Source: an uncultured Roseburia sp. (GTDB taxonomy: Bacteria; Bacillota_A; Clostridia; Lachnospirales; Lachnospiraceae). Taken from it: a stretch of 64,000 nt of DNA. Under the pieces are notes generated by a model that was not told the DNA's origin, ran no database searches, and saw only the letters and a list, made by a program, of their open reading frames with translations. The stretch covers positions 1-64,000 of the forward strand of contig CAAEAE010000190.1 in NCBI GenBank assembly GCA_900753715.1, given 5' to 3'. Below, piece by piece: positions 9,001-24,908 of the stretch. The first letter of the stretch is position 1. Every line of letters begins with the position of its first letter. A program made the position numbers and the translations under genes.

Positions 9001-11858
9001 TAAAATTTGAACTTTATAAAAACAGGAAAACTGCAAATATAGTAATAGACAAGACTAATTTAAAAGAAAAAGATGCCCGGGGAATCAGAAGAGTTGCGCA
9101 AAAAGTCTGTAAAGATGTAGAACGCGTGACGGGAGTATGCCCGGTTATTGGGGAAAGTCTTTGCCGCACGGAAAATGAAGTCGTGGTGGCAGTTCTTGGA
9201 AAAACCCCGGATACGGATGGAGCGCTTGCAGCGGAGCTTATAGCAGAAATGCAGATGGATGTTTCTTCCATTCGCGGAAAAAGAGAGAGTTTTTTGTTTG
9301 TGGTAACGGAACAGAGGCTGCTTATTTTTGGAAGTGACAAGCGTGGCACAATTTATGGAATGTTTCATATTTCCGAACTTATGGGAGTTTCTCCGTGGGT
9401 GACATTTGCCGATGTGGTTCCGGAAAGAAAAGACGAAGTATATATGACAGAGGCAGATACTTTTTATTCAAAGGAACCATCTGTCAAATACCGGGGATTT
9501 TTTATCAATGATGAGTGGCCGGCATTTGGAAACTGGACATTTTCTCATTTTGGTGGTTTCACAGCCGAAATGTACGATATGATTTTTGAAACATTATTAC
9601 GGCTAAAGGGAAATTACCTGTGGCCTGCAATGTGGACGTCTTCTTTTTCACTGGATGGACCGGGGGAGCAGAACGCAATCCTTGCGGATGAATATGGGGT
9701 AGTGATGAGCAATTCCCATCATGAGCCATGTCTGCGGCACAGTGAGGAATGGGATAAGGTGAGGGGGGAACAGTCTCCCTATGGAAATGAATGGAATTAC
9801 AGCACAAACAGAGAAGGGCTTCTCAATTACTGGAGAGACGGACTTATCCGGAGTGGCGGTTATGAAAATATTATTACAATCGGAATGCGCGGGGAGAGAG
9901 ACTCTTCCATGCTGGGGGAAGAGGCATCCCTAAAAGAAAATATTGATTTATTAAAAGATATCATCACGGAGCAGAGAAAATTAATCAGAGAATGTGTGGA
10001 CAATCCGGATGTGCCACAGATGATTGCATTATATAAGGAAGTGGAAGCATATTTTTATGGAAATCCCGGAAAAAGAGACGGATTAAGGGACTGGGAAGGT
10101 CTTGACGGAGTGACATTTATGCTCTGCGAAGATAATTTTGGAAATATGAGAACGCTTCCAACGGAGGAACTGCGTGCCAGAAAAGGCGGCTGGGGAATGT
10201 ATTATCATTTTGACTATCATGGCGGACCGATTTCGTATGAATGGGTCAACAGTTCTTACCTGCCGAAAGTGTGGGACCAGATGACGGAAGCCTATGAATT
10301 TGGAATCCGGGATATATGGATTGTAAATGTCGGGGATCTTAAATTCCAGGAGTATCCGCTCAGCTTTTTTATGGATCTTGCATACGATTATGAGAAGTGG
10401 GGAATTGCAAACCGGCAGGCGCCGCAGGAATATCTGAAATACTGGTGTAACAGAGAATTTAAAGCTGTATGTGACAGTCAGACATTAGAGCAGATTGCGG
10501 AAGTGATACAGGGGTACACACGGTTTAACCACAATTGTAAACCGGAGGCGATGAAGCCGGACACCTATCATCCGGTGCACGATGCGGAGGCAGAGCGGCA
10601 GCTTGAGCGGATAAAGAAAATTGATGAAACACTTGAGAAGATAAATGCAGTGATGGCGGAAGAAATGCAGCCGGCATTCTGGGAACTTTTGTATTACCCT
10701 GCGAAGGCAAGCCTTAACGTTCAGAAATTAAATCTTTTAGCAGGATTGAATCACTTCTATGCTGCACACGGGGCAGCGGCGGCAAATATCTGTGCAGAAC
10801 AGATGAAAGGAGCACTTGCGCTTGACAAAGGGTTTACAGATACGTTTCATGGGATTCTGGGCAGAAAATGGGACGGAATGGCATTGTCAAAGCATATCGG
10901 ATTTACAAACTGGAATGACGAGGAATGTAAAAATCCCGTCCGTGCTTATGTAGATCCGGTGGAGGGATGCCAGATTCTTGCTTACGTAAAGGGAGATGGA
11001 GATACGGTTACGGCAGGTGGTGCCTGGACAGGAAAAACGCTTATTATGGACTGCTTTGAGAGACCGGGGCAGAATGAGGGGATAATTGTGCTGCTTCAGA
11101 CGGGAAATCAGCCTGGAAACTACAGGATTCACTGTGAAAATCCCGGAATTTCGTTTTCTGAAACAGAAGGGGCGGTGGAGATTTGTAAAGAAATCCGGGT
11201 AATGTTAGAGCGGGAAAAATTAACCGGTGAGATGCGTTTTGAAATATGTCATGAAAATGGAAAGATTCCGGTCGAACTGTACTGCGAACAGCCCCGGATA
11301 CAGAATGTAAAAAATATGACGTTTATAGAAGACCGGGGCATTATTTCAATGGAAGCATCTCATTTTGCAGAGAAAAAAGAAACTGCGGCAGGAGCTTTTG
11401 AAGTACTTTTTACATACGGAAAGACAAAAGACGGCATAAAAGCATATCCGTGCAGCCGCTGGTTTAAAGAAGAAGAGGCGCCGGGAGTTACCTACAGGCT
11501 TTGGGTAAGGGAAGCAGGCACTTACCGGCTGCATCTTTACTGTGCACCGGTCAATCCGATGTATCCGGGGGCAGCCGTGTGCTGCAGTGTCAGTGCAAAT
11601 GGACAAAAGAGGCAGGAAATATCGCTGATTCCGCAGGATTATCGTGCAGGAGAGAGTTCCTGCAGGGAGTGGGCACAGATGGTTCTGGAACAGATTCGCA
11701 GGGTGGAGTGTGAGGTTTCGCTTCAGGCAGGGGAAAATACGCTTGAAATTTTTGCACTATCACCGGGATTTTTATTGGAAAAACTGGTACTGGTTCGTGA
11801 AGGGAAAATGCTTCGGACTTCTTATCTCGGACCGATGGAGAGTTTTTATACAGAATAA
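8997..11858 (+). CDS. GH115-family alpha-glucuronidase-like enzyme
   Basis: 953 residues, GTG start overlapping the YesL stop. The N-terminal domain (1-155) resembles the non-catalytic domain of glucuronidases. The TIM barrel starts near 162 with SVKYRGFFINDEWP and contains LKGNYLWPAMW, NSHHEPC and the family motif TIGMRGERDSSM (about 294). An alpha-helical domain (about 520-640) and beta-rich C-terminal domains complete the usual GH115 layout and length. Characterised GH115 enzymes remove (4-O-methyl)glucuronic acid from xylan side chains. No signal peptide is present, so it should act in the cytoplasm on imported oligosaccharides. Two esterase genes follow directly. The exact substrate is inferred; other uronosyl linkages are possible. 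Confidence 0.9.
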   Translation: MIKFELYKNRKTANIVIDKTNLKEKDARGIRRVAQKVCKDVERVTGVCPVIGESLCRTENEVVVAVLGKTPDTDGALAAELIAEMQMDVSSIRGKRESFLFVVTEQRLLIFGSDKRGTIYGMFHISELMGVSPWVTFADVVPERKDEVYMTEADTFYSKEPSVKYRGFFINDEWPAFGNWTFSHFGGFTAEMYDMIFETLLRLKGNYLWPAMWTSSFSLDGPGEQNAILADEYGVVMSNSHHEPCLRHSEEWDKVRGEQSPYGNEWNYSTNREGLLNYWRDGLIRSGGYENIITIGMRGERDSSMLGEEASLKENIDLLKDIITEQRKLIRECVDNPDVPQMIALYKEVEAYFYGNPGKRDGLRDWEGLDGVTFMLCEDNFGNMRTLPTEELRARKGGWGMYYHFDYHGGPISYEWVNSSYLPKVWDQMTEAYEFGIRDIWIVNVGDLKFQEYPLSFFMDLAYDYEKWGIANRQAPQEYLKYWCNREFKAVCDSQTLEQIAEVIQGYTRFNHNCKPEAMKPDTYHPVHDAEAERQLERIKKIDETLEKINAVMAEEMQPAFWELLYYPAKASLNVQKLNLLAGLNHFYAAHGAAAANICAEQMKGALALDKGFTDTFHGILGRKWDGMALSKHIGFTNWNDEECKNPVRAYVDPVEGCQILAYVKGDGDTVTAGGAWTGKTLIMDCFERPGQNEGIIVLLQTGNQPGNYRIHCENPGISFSETEGAVEICKEIRVMLEREKLTGEMRFEICHENGKIPVELYCEQPRIQNVKNMTFIEDRGIISMEASHFAEKKETAAGAFEVLFTYGKTKDGIKAYPCSRWFKEEEAPGVTYRLWVREAGTYRLHLYCAPVNPMYPGAAVCCSVSANGQKRQEISLIPQDYRAGESSCREWAQMVLEQIRRVECEVSLQAGENTLEIFALSPGFLLEKLVLVREGKMLRTSYLGPMESFYTE

Positions 11859-11884
11859 GAGGACAAAAAAGAAGGAGAGGGAAT

Positions 11885-13591
11885 ATGAAAGGACCAACAG
11901 CACCCAAAGATCCGGAAAAACGGAGACCGTTTTTTTATATTATACGGGACAAAGAAGTATTCGGGGCAAAAACGCCGGATGGCAGGGGAATCCAGTTTAT
12001 TTATGAAAATGATGGCAGATTAATAAACAGTGCAAGGATTGTGGGAAATATTACAGATGAGAAGATACTCGAACTGTTAAAGACGACAAGGGGACTTCAG
12101 AAACTTGTACATAGCATTGGTGTTTCAGTCGAAACCGCACAGCAGGAGGAGCCGGTAAAGTTTGTTTTCCAGATGTATGGGAAAAAAGATATTTATGGCG
12201 GAGGAACGCTGCTTTGCGAGGAATTAAAAGGCGACGGAATGGAACGAAAAATCTGTTTAAAAGACGTGAACTGGAGAGAGGATGACTATGAACCGGGACA
12301 GATTCGTCTGGAATTTGAAACCCCGGAGCAGCTGGCAAAAGTCAGTGTACGATTTTACCTGAATGACGGATATGAAGCGCCAGAGGTATTGGAAGAGACA
12401 AAAGTAGATGTATCCTCTGCGGACTATCGTGCAATGATAGAGCGTTCTCTGATGCAGCTTGGGGACACCCGTAGAATAAAAAATATGATAGAGCGTGCAA
12501 AGGCAGGGGAAGATGTGACAATTGCCTATATCGGTGGCTCTATTACGCAGGGAGCCGGGGCAACTCCGATTCACACGCAGTCTTATGCGTACCAGTCCTG
12601 GCATATGTTCGACCTTGCCTATGGAAATGGGAACAATGTGCATCTGGTAAAGGCGGGTGTGGGTGGAACTCCGTCGGAACTGGGAATGCTCCGGTTTGAA
12701 CGGGATGTTGTGCGTGATGGTGTACTTCCTGATTTGGTGGTAATTGAATTTGCGGTTAATGATGAGGGGGACGAAACCAAGGGCAGATGTTATGAAAGTC
12801 TCGTGCGAAAAGTGCTTGCCCTGCCCAATCATCCGGCAGTTATTCTGCTGTTTGCAGTCTTTGCTTCCGACTGGAATTTACAGACACGGCTTGCACCTGT
12901 GGGGGAAAAATACAGGCTGCCGATGGTGAGTATTCTGGATGCAGTCTGTCCGCAGTTTGGGAAAAAAGCAGGTGAAGGAAGAGTTATCTCAAAAAATCAG
13001 TTTTTCTATGATGTGTTTCATCCATCCAATATCGGACATACCATTATGGCGGACTGTCTGATGAATCTTATTTACCGTGCAGAGAAGGAAGCAGTACAGG
13101 GGGAAGAGACGCCGTATGAGCTTTCTGATATTACACCTGTAATTGGAGGAGAGTTTGCAGAAGTAAAACTTCTCGACAAAAAAGATGCCTGCGAAAATGC
13201 CATTATCGATTGTGGCGGATTTACGGGGACGGATACGGAATTACAGTGTGTGGAGATGGACGATTCCCTGACGCCTGTGCCGGAATTTCCGTATAACTGG
13301 ATGTATGACGGAAGTGTATCGGAAAAACCGTATTTTGAAATGAAGCTGGATGCGAAAGCAATTCTTCTTATTTATAAAGATTCCGGAGCGATGGATGTGG
13401 CAAAGGCAGATGTTTATGTGGATGGAAAAAAAGTATTTCTTGCAGATCCGCATGAAAATGGCTGGGTGCACTGTAATCCAAAGATTATCTGTGAGGAAAA
13501 AGAAAGCAGAGAGCATACGGTCCGGATACAGATTGCTCCGGGGGATGAGCATAAGAAATTTACGATTCTAGGATTTGGATATGTGAAGTAG
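11885..13591 (+). CDS. SGNH/GDSL-family carbohydrate esterase
   Basis: 568 residues. An N-terminal beta-rich domain (1-175) precedes an SGNH hydrolase domain. Block I is GGSITQG (about 216-222, Ser nucleophile), a glycine block is near GVGGTPS (about 257), block III is AVNDEG (about 288) and block V is DVFHPSNIGH (about 376, Asp/His). A C-terminal beta-domain (about 430-568) may bind sugar. The layout resembles CE-type acetyl esterases acting on plant polysaccharides. No signal peptide, so cytoplasmic. It lies 26 bases after GH115 and ten before another esterase, consistent with deacylation of imported oligosaccharides. The acyl group cannot be read from sequence. Confidence 0.85.
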   Translation: MKGPTAPKDPEKRRPFFYIIRDKEVFGAKTPDGRGIQFIYENDGRLINSARIVGNITDEKILELLKTTRGLQKLVHSIGVSVETAQQEEPVKFVFQMYGKKDIYGGGTLLCEELKGDGMERKICLKDVNWREDDYEPGQIRLEFETPEQLAKVSVRFYLNDGYEAPEVLEETKVDVSSADYRAMIERSLMQLGDTRRIKNMIERAKAGEDVTIAYIGGSITQGAGATPIHTQSYAYQSWHMFDLAYGNGNNVHLVKAGVGGTPSELGMLRFERDVVRDGVLPDLVVIEFAVNDEGDETKGRCYESLVRKVLALPNHPAVILLFAVFASDWNLQTRLAPVGEKYRLPMVSILDAVCPQFGKKAGEGRVISKNQFFYDVFHPSNIGHTIMADCLMNLIYRAEKEAVQGEETPYELSDITPVIGGEFAEVKLLDKKDACENAIIDCGGFTGTDTELQCVEMDDSLTPVPEFPYNWMYDGSVSEKPYFEMKLDAKAILLIYKDSGAMDVAKADVYVDGKKVFLADPHENGWVHCNPKIICEEKESREHTVRIQIAPGDEHKKFTILGFGYVK

Positions 13592-13601
13592 GAGGGAAAA
13601 C

Positions 13602-14414
13602 GTGGAGAAGGCAGAAACTATAGATACTGCAATGCCGGAAGAAATGATAAAAAGACAGCCGGATACAGATTATGGGGAGCTGGTGAAGATTGAATATGGA
13701 TCCCATCTGACCACAAAACTGAGACGTGCACAGGTATTGCTGCCGCCGGAATACGGGAAGGAAAAGGAATATCCGGTTGTCTATCTGCTGCATGGAGTTG
13801 GAGGAGATGAGAAGGAATGGTTTTTTGGACATCCGCAGGAAATTATCGGAAATCTGATAAAAGCAGGAGAAATCCCGGAGATAATTGCCGTGTTTCCAAA
13901 TGAGAGGGTCAGAGAGGATGACAGAAGAAATCCTCCGGATGTATTCAGTCTCCAGCATTTTCAGGCATTCGACCGCTTCTTAATAGATCTTGAACAAAAC
14001 CTGATGCCATTTATGAAGTGCCGGTTTCAGGTCAGAGAGGGAAGAGAACATACTGCAATCGCAGGCTTTTCCATGGGTGGAAGGGAAGCTCTTTTTATCG
14101 GATTTCAAAGACCAGAACTGTTTGGATATATTGGTGCGTTCAGCCCGGCATTTGGATTGTTTCCTTATACAAACAATGGAGTCACGGAAGAAGGATTGAT
14201 TCCGGAAGATAAATTTAAAATTTCACAGGAATATCCTACATTCGTGATGATTATGACAGGAAAACACGATGATGTAATTTATCGCGAACCAGAGCGCTAT
14301 CATCGGTCACTTGTAAAAAATAAAATGCCTCATTTATATTATGAAATTCCAGGTGGACATGATTTTGATGTCTGGGATAATGGATTGTACCATTTTTTAA
14401 AAAAAATATTTTAA
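13602..14414 (+). CDS. Alpha/beta-hydrolase esterase (esterase D / CE1-like)
   Basis: 270 residues from a GTG start preceded by AGGAGGG. The fold is the putative-esterase family: VVYLLHGVGGDEKEW forms the oxyanion region (about 62-76), GFSMGG is the nucleophile elbow (Ser near 156), Asp is in GKHDD (about 221) and His in GGHDFDVW (about 252). Relatives include feruloyl and acetylxylan esterases and S-formylglutathione hydrolase. The position directly after GH115 and the SGNH esterase favours deacylation of imported plant oligosaccharides. No signal peptide. An intrinsic terminator starts ten bases after the stop codon. Confidence 0.87.
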   Translation: MEKAETIDTAMPEEMIKRQPDTDYGELVKIEYGSHLTTKLRRAQVLLPPEYGKEKEYPVVYLLHGVGGDEKEWFFGHPQEIIGNLIKAGEIPEIIAVFPNERVREDDRRNPPDVFSLQHFQAFDRFLIDLEQNLMPFMKCRFQVREGREHTAIAGFSMGGREALFIGFQRPELFGYIGAFSPAFGLFPYTNNGVTEEGLIPEDKFKISQEYPTFVMIMTGKHDDVIYREPERYHRSLVKNKMPHLYYEIPGGHDFDVWDNGLYHFLKKIF

Positions 14415-14424
14415 TTGAAAAATG

Positions 14425-14458
14425 CTCTTAAACCTGCAAATGGTTTAGGAGTTTTTTT
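14425..14458 (+). terminator. Intrinsic terminator / possible attenuator between esterase and GH2 genes
   Basis: Arms CTCTTAAACC and GGTTTAGGAG pair (one T-G wobble) around TGCAAAT and are followed by seven T residues. The Shine-Dalgarno of the next gene begins only seven bases after the T-run, leaving no room for a promoter between them. Confidence 0.8.
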
Positions 14459-14471
14459 GAATGGAGGGGAA

Positions 14472-21159
<6,688 letters not shown>

Positions 21160-21197
21160 GACGATACAAAAAAATGCGAAAATTATAAAAATTTTTC

Positions 21198-21239
21198 TTG
21201 TAAAATGCAGACATTTCATGTAATCTATAACGTGAAATG
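21198..21239 (+). promoter_or_regulatory. Weak promoter overlapped by a palindrome, upstream of rarA
   Basis: TTGTAA at 21198 and TAATCT at 21221 are 17 bases apart; TATAAC at 21226 is an alternative -10. The arms CATTTCATG (21212-21220) and CGTGAAATG (21231-21239), matching at eight of nine positions as an inverted repeat, flank the -10 region. A repressor-type operator is possible but unproven. Confidence 0.3.
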
Positions 21240-21250
21240 CGAAAAACAAC

Positions 21251-21283
21251 TGTCCGTGTGCGAAAGACATATGCGCACGGGCA
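21251..21283. other. GC-rich hairpin in the rarA leader
   Basis: TGTCCGTGTGCG and TGCGCACGGGCA pair around a nine-base loop, with three G-T wobbles. No U-tract follows on the plus strand; on the minus strand a GTTGTTTTTCG sequence follows, so it might end transcription entering from the right. It lies 23 bases before the rarA start. Confidence 0.35.
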
Positions 21284-21305
21284 GTCAGCATGGATGGAGT
21301 TACAC

Positions 21306-22688
21306 ATGGATTTATTTGAATACATGAGAGAACAGAAGAAAGAGACAGAATCGCCGCTTGCGTCAAGGCTTCGCCCGACGACCTTAGAGGAAGTGGTAGG
21401 GCAGCAGCACATTATCGGAAAAGATAAGCTGTTGTACCGTGCCATCAAGGCGGATAAGTTGAGTTCTATTATTCTCTATGGACCGCCCGGAACAGGCAAG
21501 ACGACGCTTGCCCGGGTGATTGCACACACGACAAGTGCGGAGTTTATGCAGATTAATGCGACTTCTGCCGGCAAAAAGGATATGGAAGATGTCATCGCCC
21601 AGGCGAAGAACAACCAGGGAATGTATGGCAGAAAGACCATCCTTTTTATCGATGAGATACACCGCTTCAACAAGGGGCAGCAGGATTACCTTCTTCCCTA
21701 TGTGGAGGACGGAACGGTTGTGTTAATCGGGGCAACGACGGAAAATCCTTATTTTGAGGTAAACGGAGCGCTGCTTTCAAGGTCTGTCATCTTTGAACTG
21801 CACAGTCTTTCCAAAGAAGATATCAAGACTCTTTTACTTCGTGCAGTGCAGGATGAAAAAAAGGGCATGGGAGCTTACCATGCACAGATTGACGGGGATG
21901 CTCTTGAGTTTCTTGCGGATGTGGCAAACGGAGATGCCAGAGCGGCATTGACGGCAATCGAGCTTGGGATTTTGACGACCGACCGCAGTGAGGATGGTAT
22001 CATCCACATCACGCTTGCGGTGGCAGAACAGTGTATTCAGAAACGTGTGGTACGGTATGACAAGACCGGGGACAACCATTATGACACGGTTTCCGCATTT
22101 ATCAAGAGTATGCGCGGTTCCGATCCGGATGCAGCGGTTTATTATCTGGCAAGGATGCTCTATGCCGGGGAGGATATCAAATTCATTGCAAGGCGGATTA
22201 TGATTTGTGCTTCCGAAGATGTGAGCAATGCCGACCCGATGGCACTTGTAGTCGCAACGGCGGCGGCACAGGCAGTGGAGCGTATCGGGATGCCGGAGGC
22301 GAAGATTATCCTTTCACAGGCAGTGACCTATGTGGCGAGTGCGCCAAAGAGCAATTCCGCCATCTGCGCAATCGATGAGGCGATGGAAGTGGTGGAGCGC
22401 ACGAAGACGGCGCCGATTCCGGCACATTTGCAGGATGCCCACTATAAATCAGCCGGAAAGCTCGGACATGGTGTCGGATATCTGTATGCACACGCATATC
22501 CGGGGCATTATGTAAAACAGCAGTATCTGCCGGACGGGCTGACTGAGGAAGTCTTTTACCGGCCGAGTGACAACGGATATGAGAAGCAGATTCAGGCATA
22601 CTTAAACAGAATTAAAAGCGGACAGACGGAAGAATCCGAAACAGGAGACATCCGTTTCCATAAATCAAGTGATATGCAGGAGGAATGA
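21306..22688 (+). CDS. rarA: Replication-associated recombination ATPase RarA/MgsA
   Basis: 460 residues from the ATG at 21306 (GGAG six bases upstream). The AAA+ clamp-loader-like ATPase has PLASRLRPTTLEEVVGQ at the start, Walker A GPPGTGKTT (about 58), Walker B LFIDEIHRF (about 113) and sensor GATTENPYF (about 142). The C-terminal half is the tetramerisation and MgsA domain (VRYDKTGDNHYDTVSAFIKSMRGSDPDAA; GHGVGYLYAHAYP). RarA acts in the cytoplasm at stalled replication forks. Length and motifs are normal. The aminotransferase gene begins six bases after the stop, with its ribosome site inside the rarA end. Confidence 0.95.
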   Translation: MDLFEYMREQKKETESPLASRLRPTTLEEVVGQQHIIGKDKLLYRAIKADKLSSIILYGPPGTGKTTLARVIAHTTSAEFMQINATSAGKKDMEDVIAQAKNNQGMYGRKTILFIDEIHRFNKGQQDYLLPYVEDGTVVLIGATTENPYFEVNGALLSRSVIFELHSLSKEDIKTLLLRAVQDEKKGMGAYHAQIDGDALEFLADVANGDARAALTAIELGILTTDRSEDGIIHITLAVAEQCIQKRVVRYDKTGDNHYDTVSAFIKSMRGSDPDAAVYYLARMLYAGEDIKFIARRIMICASEDVSNADPMALVVATAAAQAVERIGMPEAKIILSQAVTYVASAPKSNSAICAIDEAMEVVERTKTAPIPAHLQDAHYKSAGKLGHGVGYLYAHAYPGHYVKQQYLPDGLTEEVFYRPSDNGYEKQIQAYLNRIKSGQTEESETGDIRFHKSSDMQEE

Positions 22689-22694
22689 AAAAAA

Positions 22695-23981
22695 ATGAAG
22701 TCGTATCAGAAAATGACAAAAGAAGAATTGTTTGCAGAAAAGGAAGCGCTCGAGGCAGAATACAAAAAATACCAGCAGCGAGGTCTGAAATTAGATATGT
22801 CCAGAGGAAAGCCGTCCCAGGAACAGCTTGACCTTTCCATGGGAATGATGGATGTATTATCCTCAAGTGTGGATTTAACCTGTGAGGACGGAACAGACTG
22901 CCGGAATTATGGTGTGCTCGATGGCGTGCCGGAAGCAAAAGTTCTGCTCGGTGATATGATGGAGTGCAGCCCGGAAAACATTATCATTTACGGAAACTCC
23001 AGCTTAAATGTTATGTATGACACGATTTCCCGTTCCATGACACACGGTGTGATGGGAAGTACCCCGTGGTGCAAACTTGACAAGGTAAAATTCTTATGCC
23101 CGGTTCCGGGTTATGACAGACATTTTGCCATCACAGAGTATTTTGGCATTGAGATGATTAATGTTCCGATGCTTCCGACCGGACCGGATATGGATATGGT
23201 GGAGGAGCTTGTGAGCAAGGACGATGCCATCAAGGGAATCTGGTGTGTACCGAAGTATTCCAACCCACAGGGAATTACCTATTCTGATGAGACCGTGCGC
23301 CGCTTTGCAAGATTAAAACCGGCTGCAAAAGATTTCAGAATTTATTGGGATAATGCGTACTGCGTACATCACCTTTATGATATCAACCAGGATCATCTGA
23401 TTGAGATTTTAGCAGAGTGTAAGCGTGCCGGAAACCCGGATATGGTTTACAAATTCTGCTCTACCAGCAAAATCAGTTTCCCTGGCTCCGGTGTGGCTGC
23501 GATTGCAACTTCTGCAAACAACCTGGAAGATATCAAGAAGCAGTTAAAGATTCAGACTATCGGACATGACAAGGTAAACCAGCTCCGTCATGTACGCTAC
23601 TTTAAAGATATTCATGGAATTGCAGAGCATATGCGCAAACACGCTGACTCCTTACGTCCGAAATTCGAGATGATTTTAGACACCTTTGACAAAGAGTTAA
23701 AAGAGCTTGAAGTCGGCAGCTGGATTGCACCAAAGGGCGGCTATTTTATCTGCTATGAAGCGCTTGAGGGCTGTGCAAAGAGCATTGTGGCGAAGGCGAA
23801 GAAGGCAGGCGTGGTAATGACTCCGGCAGGAGCGCCGTTCCCATATGGCAAAGACCCGAAAGATTCTGTCATTCGTATCGCACCGTCTTATCCGAGTCTT
23901 GAGGACCTGACAGTTGCAACACAGGTATTTGTAGTGTGCGTAAAACTTGCAAGCATTGAGAAGCTTCTGGAAGAAAAATAA
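22695..23981 (+). CDS. PLP-dependent class I aminotransferase (aspartate aminotransferase-like)
   Basis: 428 residues. The fold-type I PLP enzyme shows LDMSRGKPSQEQLDLS at the N-terminus, NYGVLDGVPEAK (substrate-binding loop), the PLP-ring Asp/Tyr region IYWDNAYCVHHLY and the Schiff-base lysine in STSKISFPGSG (about 258). C-terminal RIAPSYPSLEDL carries the carboxylate-binding Arg. The sequence matches the Ic/MocR-type subgroup whose members are annotated as aspartate aminotransferases or hypothetical aminotransferases. It is coupled to rarA by a six-base gap; this looks like operon structure rather than shared function. A strong terminator follows. Confidence 0.87.
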   Translation: MKSYQKMTKEELFAEKEALEAEYKKYQQRGLKLDMSRGKPSQEQLDLSMGMMDVLSSSVDLTCEDGTDCRNYGVLDGVPEAKVLLGDMMECSPENIIIYGNSSLNVMYDTISRSMTHGVMGSTPWCKLDKVKFLCPVPGYDRHFAITEYFGIEMINVPMLPTGPDMDMVEELVSKDDAIKGIWCVPKYSNPQGITYSDETVRRFARLKPAAKDFRIYWDNAYCVHHLYDINQDHLIEILAECKRAGNPDMVYKFCSTSKISFPGSGVAAIATSANNLEDIKKQLKIQTIGHDKVNQLRHVRYFKDIHGIAEHMRKHADSLRPKFEMILDTFDKELKELEVGSWIAPKGGYFICYEALEGCAKSIVAKAKKAGVVMTPAGAPFPYGKDPKDSVIRIAPSYPSLEDLTVATQVFVVCVKLASIEKLLEEK

Positions 23982-24000
23982 AAATTTAGTGCAAAGCAAA

Positions 24001-24037
24001 AGGCAGTGAAAATGAGATTCATTTTCATTGCCTTTTT
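24001..24037 (+). terminator. Intrinsic terminator after the aminotransferase gene
   Basis: Fifteen-base arms AGGCAGTGAAAATGA and TCATTTTCATTGCCT pair (one wobble) around a three-base loop, preceded by an A-run and followed by TTTT. It ends about 9 bases before the Shine-Dalgarno of the next gene. Confidence 0.8.
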
Positions 24038-24053
24038 ACAAAGGGGGAGATTT

Positions 24054-24854
24054 ATGAAGATTTCTGTATTTTATGACCATATATTACAGGCGGCAGAGCA
24101 GACGGGAAAGCCGGTTCCTGCTTTATTAAAAGAGGCAAAAGATGCCGGGATTGCTGCGGTTGAAATCAATATGACGTATCTGAATGAACACGAGGAGACC
24201 TATGCGCTTTTAAAGGAAGCCGGATTGGATGTGAGCTGTGTCTACGAGTTTTACGAGATGGATTCGAAGGACGAGACGAAGCGGGCGCAATGTCATGTTG
24301 CGACTGCAAAGCGTGCCGGAGCCGGGAAAATTCTTGTAGTGCCGGGCTTTTTTTCGGACGAGACGAAGGACTATGTGACCTGTATTCAGGATTATGAAAA
24401 GACGGCTGCATTTCTTTCAGAGAATGAGAAAGCGCTTAAAATGGCAAATGGGCTTAAGGGTATCACCGCAATGGCAAAAGAGCAGGACATTCTGACCGTC
24501 ATAGAGGATTTTGACAACATCGATTCACCGATTGCCTGTGTAAACGGGATGAAGTGGTTTTTAGAACAGGTTCCGGATTTGCGGGTGACCTTTGACACGG
24601 GAAATTTTATCATCCATAAGGAAGATATTTTTATTGCATGGGAAGCACTAAAGGAAAAGGTGGTCCATGTGCACTGCAAGGACCGTGGTACACAGTCGGT
24701 TGCGGTGGGAGACGGTTACATCCCGATGAAGGAGATTCTTGGAAAAATGAAGGAATCCGGTTATAAGGGGTATCTTGCAATCGAGCATTTTGACGCTTCT
24801 GACCAGGAAACCTGTATCCAAAAATCGGCGCAGTTTTTAAAAAGCAATTTCTAA
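24054..24854 (+). CDS. Sugar phosphate isomerase/epimerase-like TIM-barrel protein
   Basis: 266 residues from the ATG at 24054 (GGGGGAG four bases upstream); an in-frame upstream start would read through the terminator. It belongs to the xylose-isomerase-like TIM barrel family. Visible metal-ligand candidates are the Glu of TVIEDFDN (about 146), FDTGNF with Asp (about 181), HVHCKDRG (about 205) and the Glu of LAIEHFD near the C-terminus. Relatives interconvert keto sugars or inositol derivatives in the cytoplasm; the substrate cannot be assigned. A ThuA-like gene follows 54 bases later, a pairing common in sugar-catabolic clusters. Confidence 0.82.
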   Translation: MKISVFYDHILQAAEQTGKPVPALLKEAKDAGIAAVEINMTYLNEHEETYALLKEAGLDVSCVYEFYEMDSKDETKRAQCHVATAKRAGAGKILVVPGFFSDETKDYVTCIQDYEKTAAFLSENEKALKMANGLKGITAMAKEQDILTVIEDFDNIDSPIACVNGMKWFLEQVPDLRVTFDTGNFIIHKEDIFIAWEALKEKVVHVHCKDRGTQSVAVGDGYIPMKEILGKMKESGYKGYLAIEHFDASDQETCIQKSAQFLKSNF

Positions 24855-24908
24855 TAAAAAACAATTTCTGATAGAAAAAAGTCAAAAGAGAAGAGGGGGA
24901 GAGATGGC

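Noticed and set aside
14415..14471. TTG-initiated extension of the GH2 gene
   Set aside because: It would translate through the intrinsic terminator and lacks a ribosome site; the ATG at 14472 has GGAGGGG.
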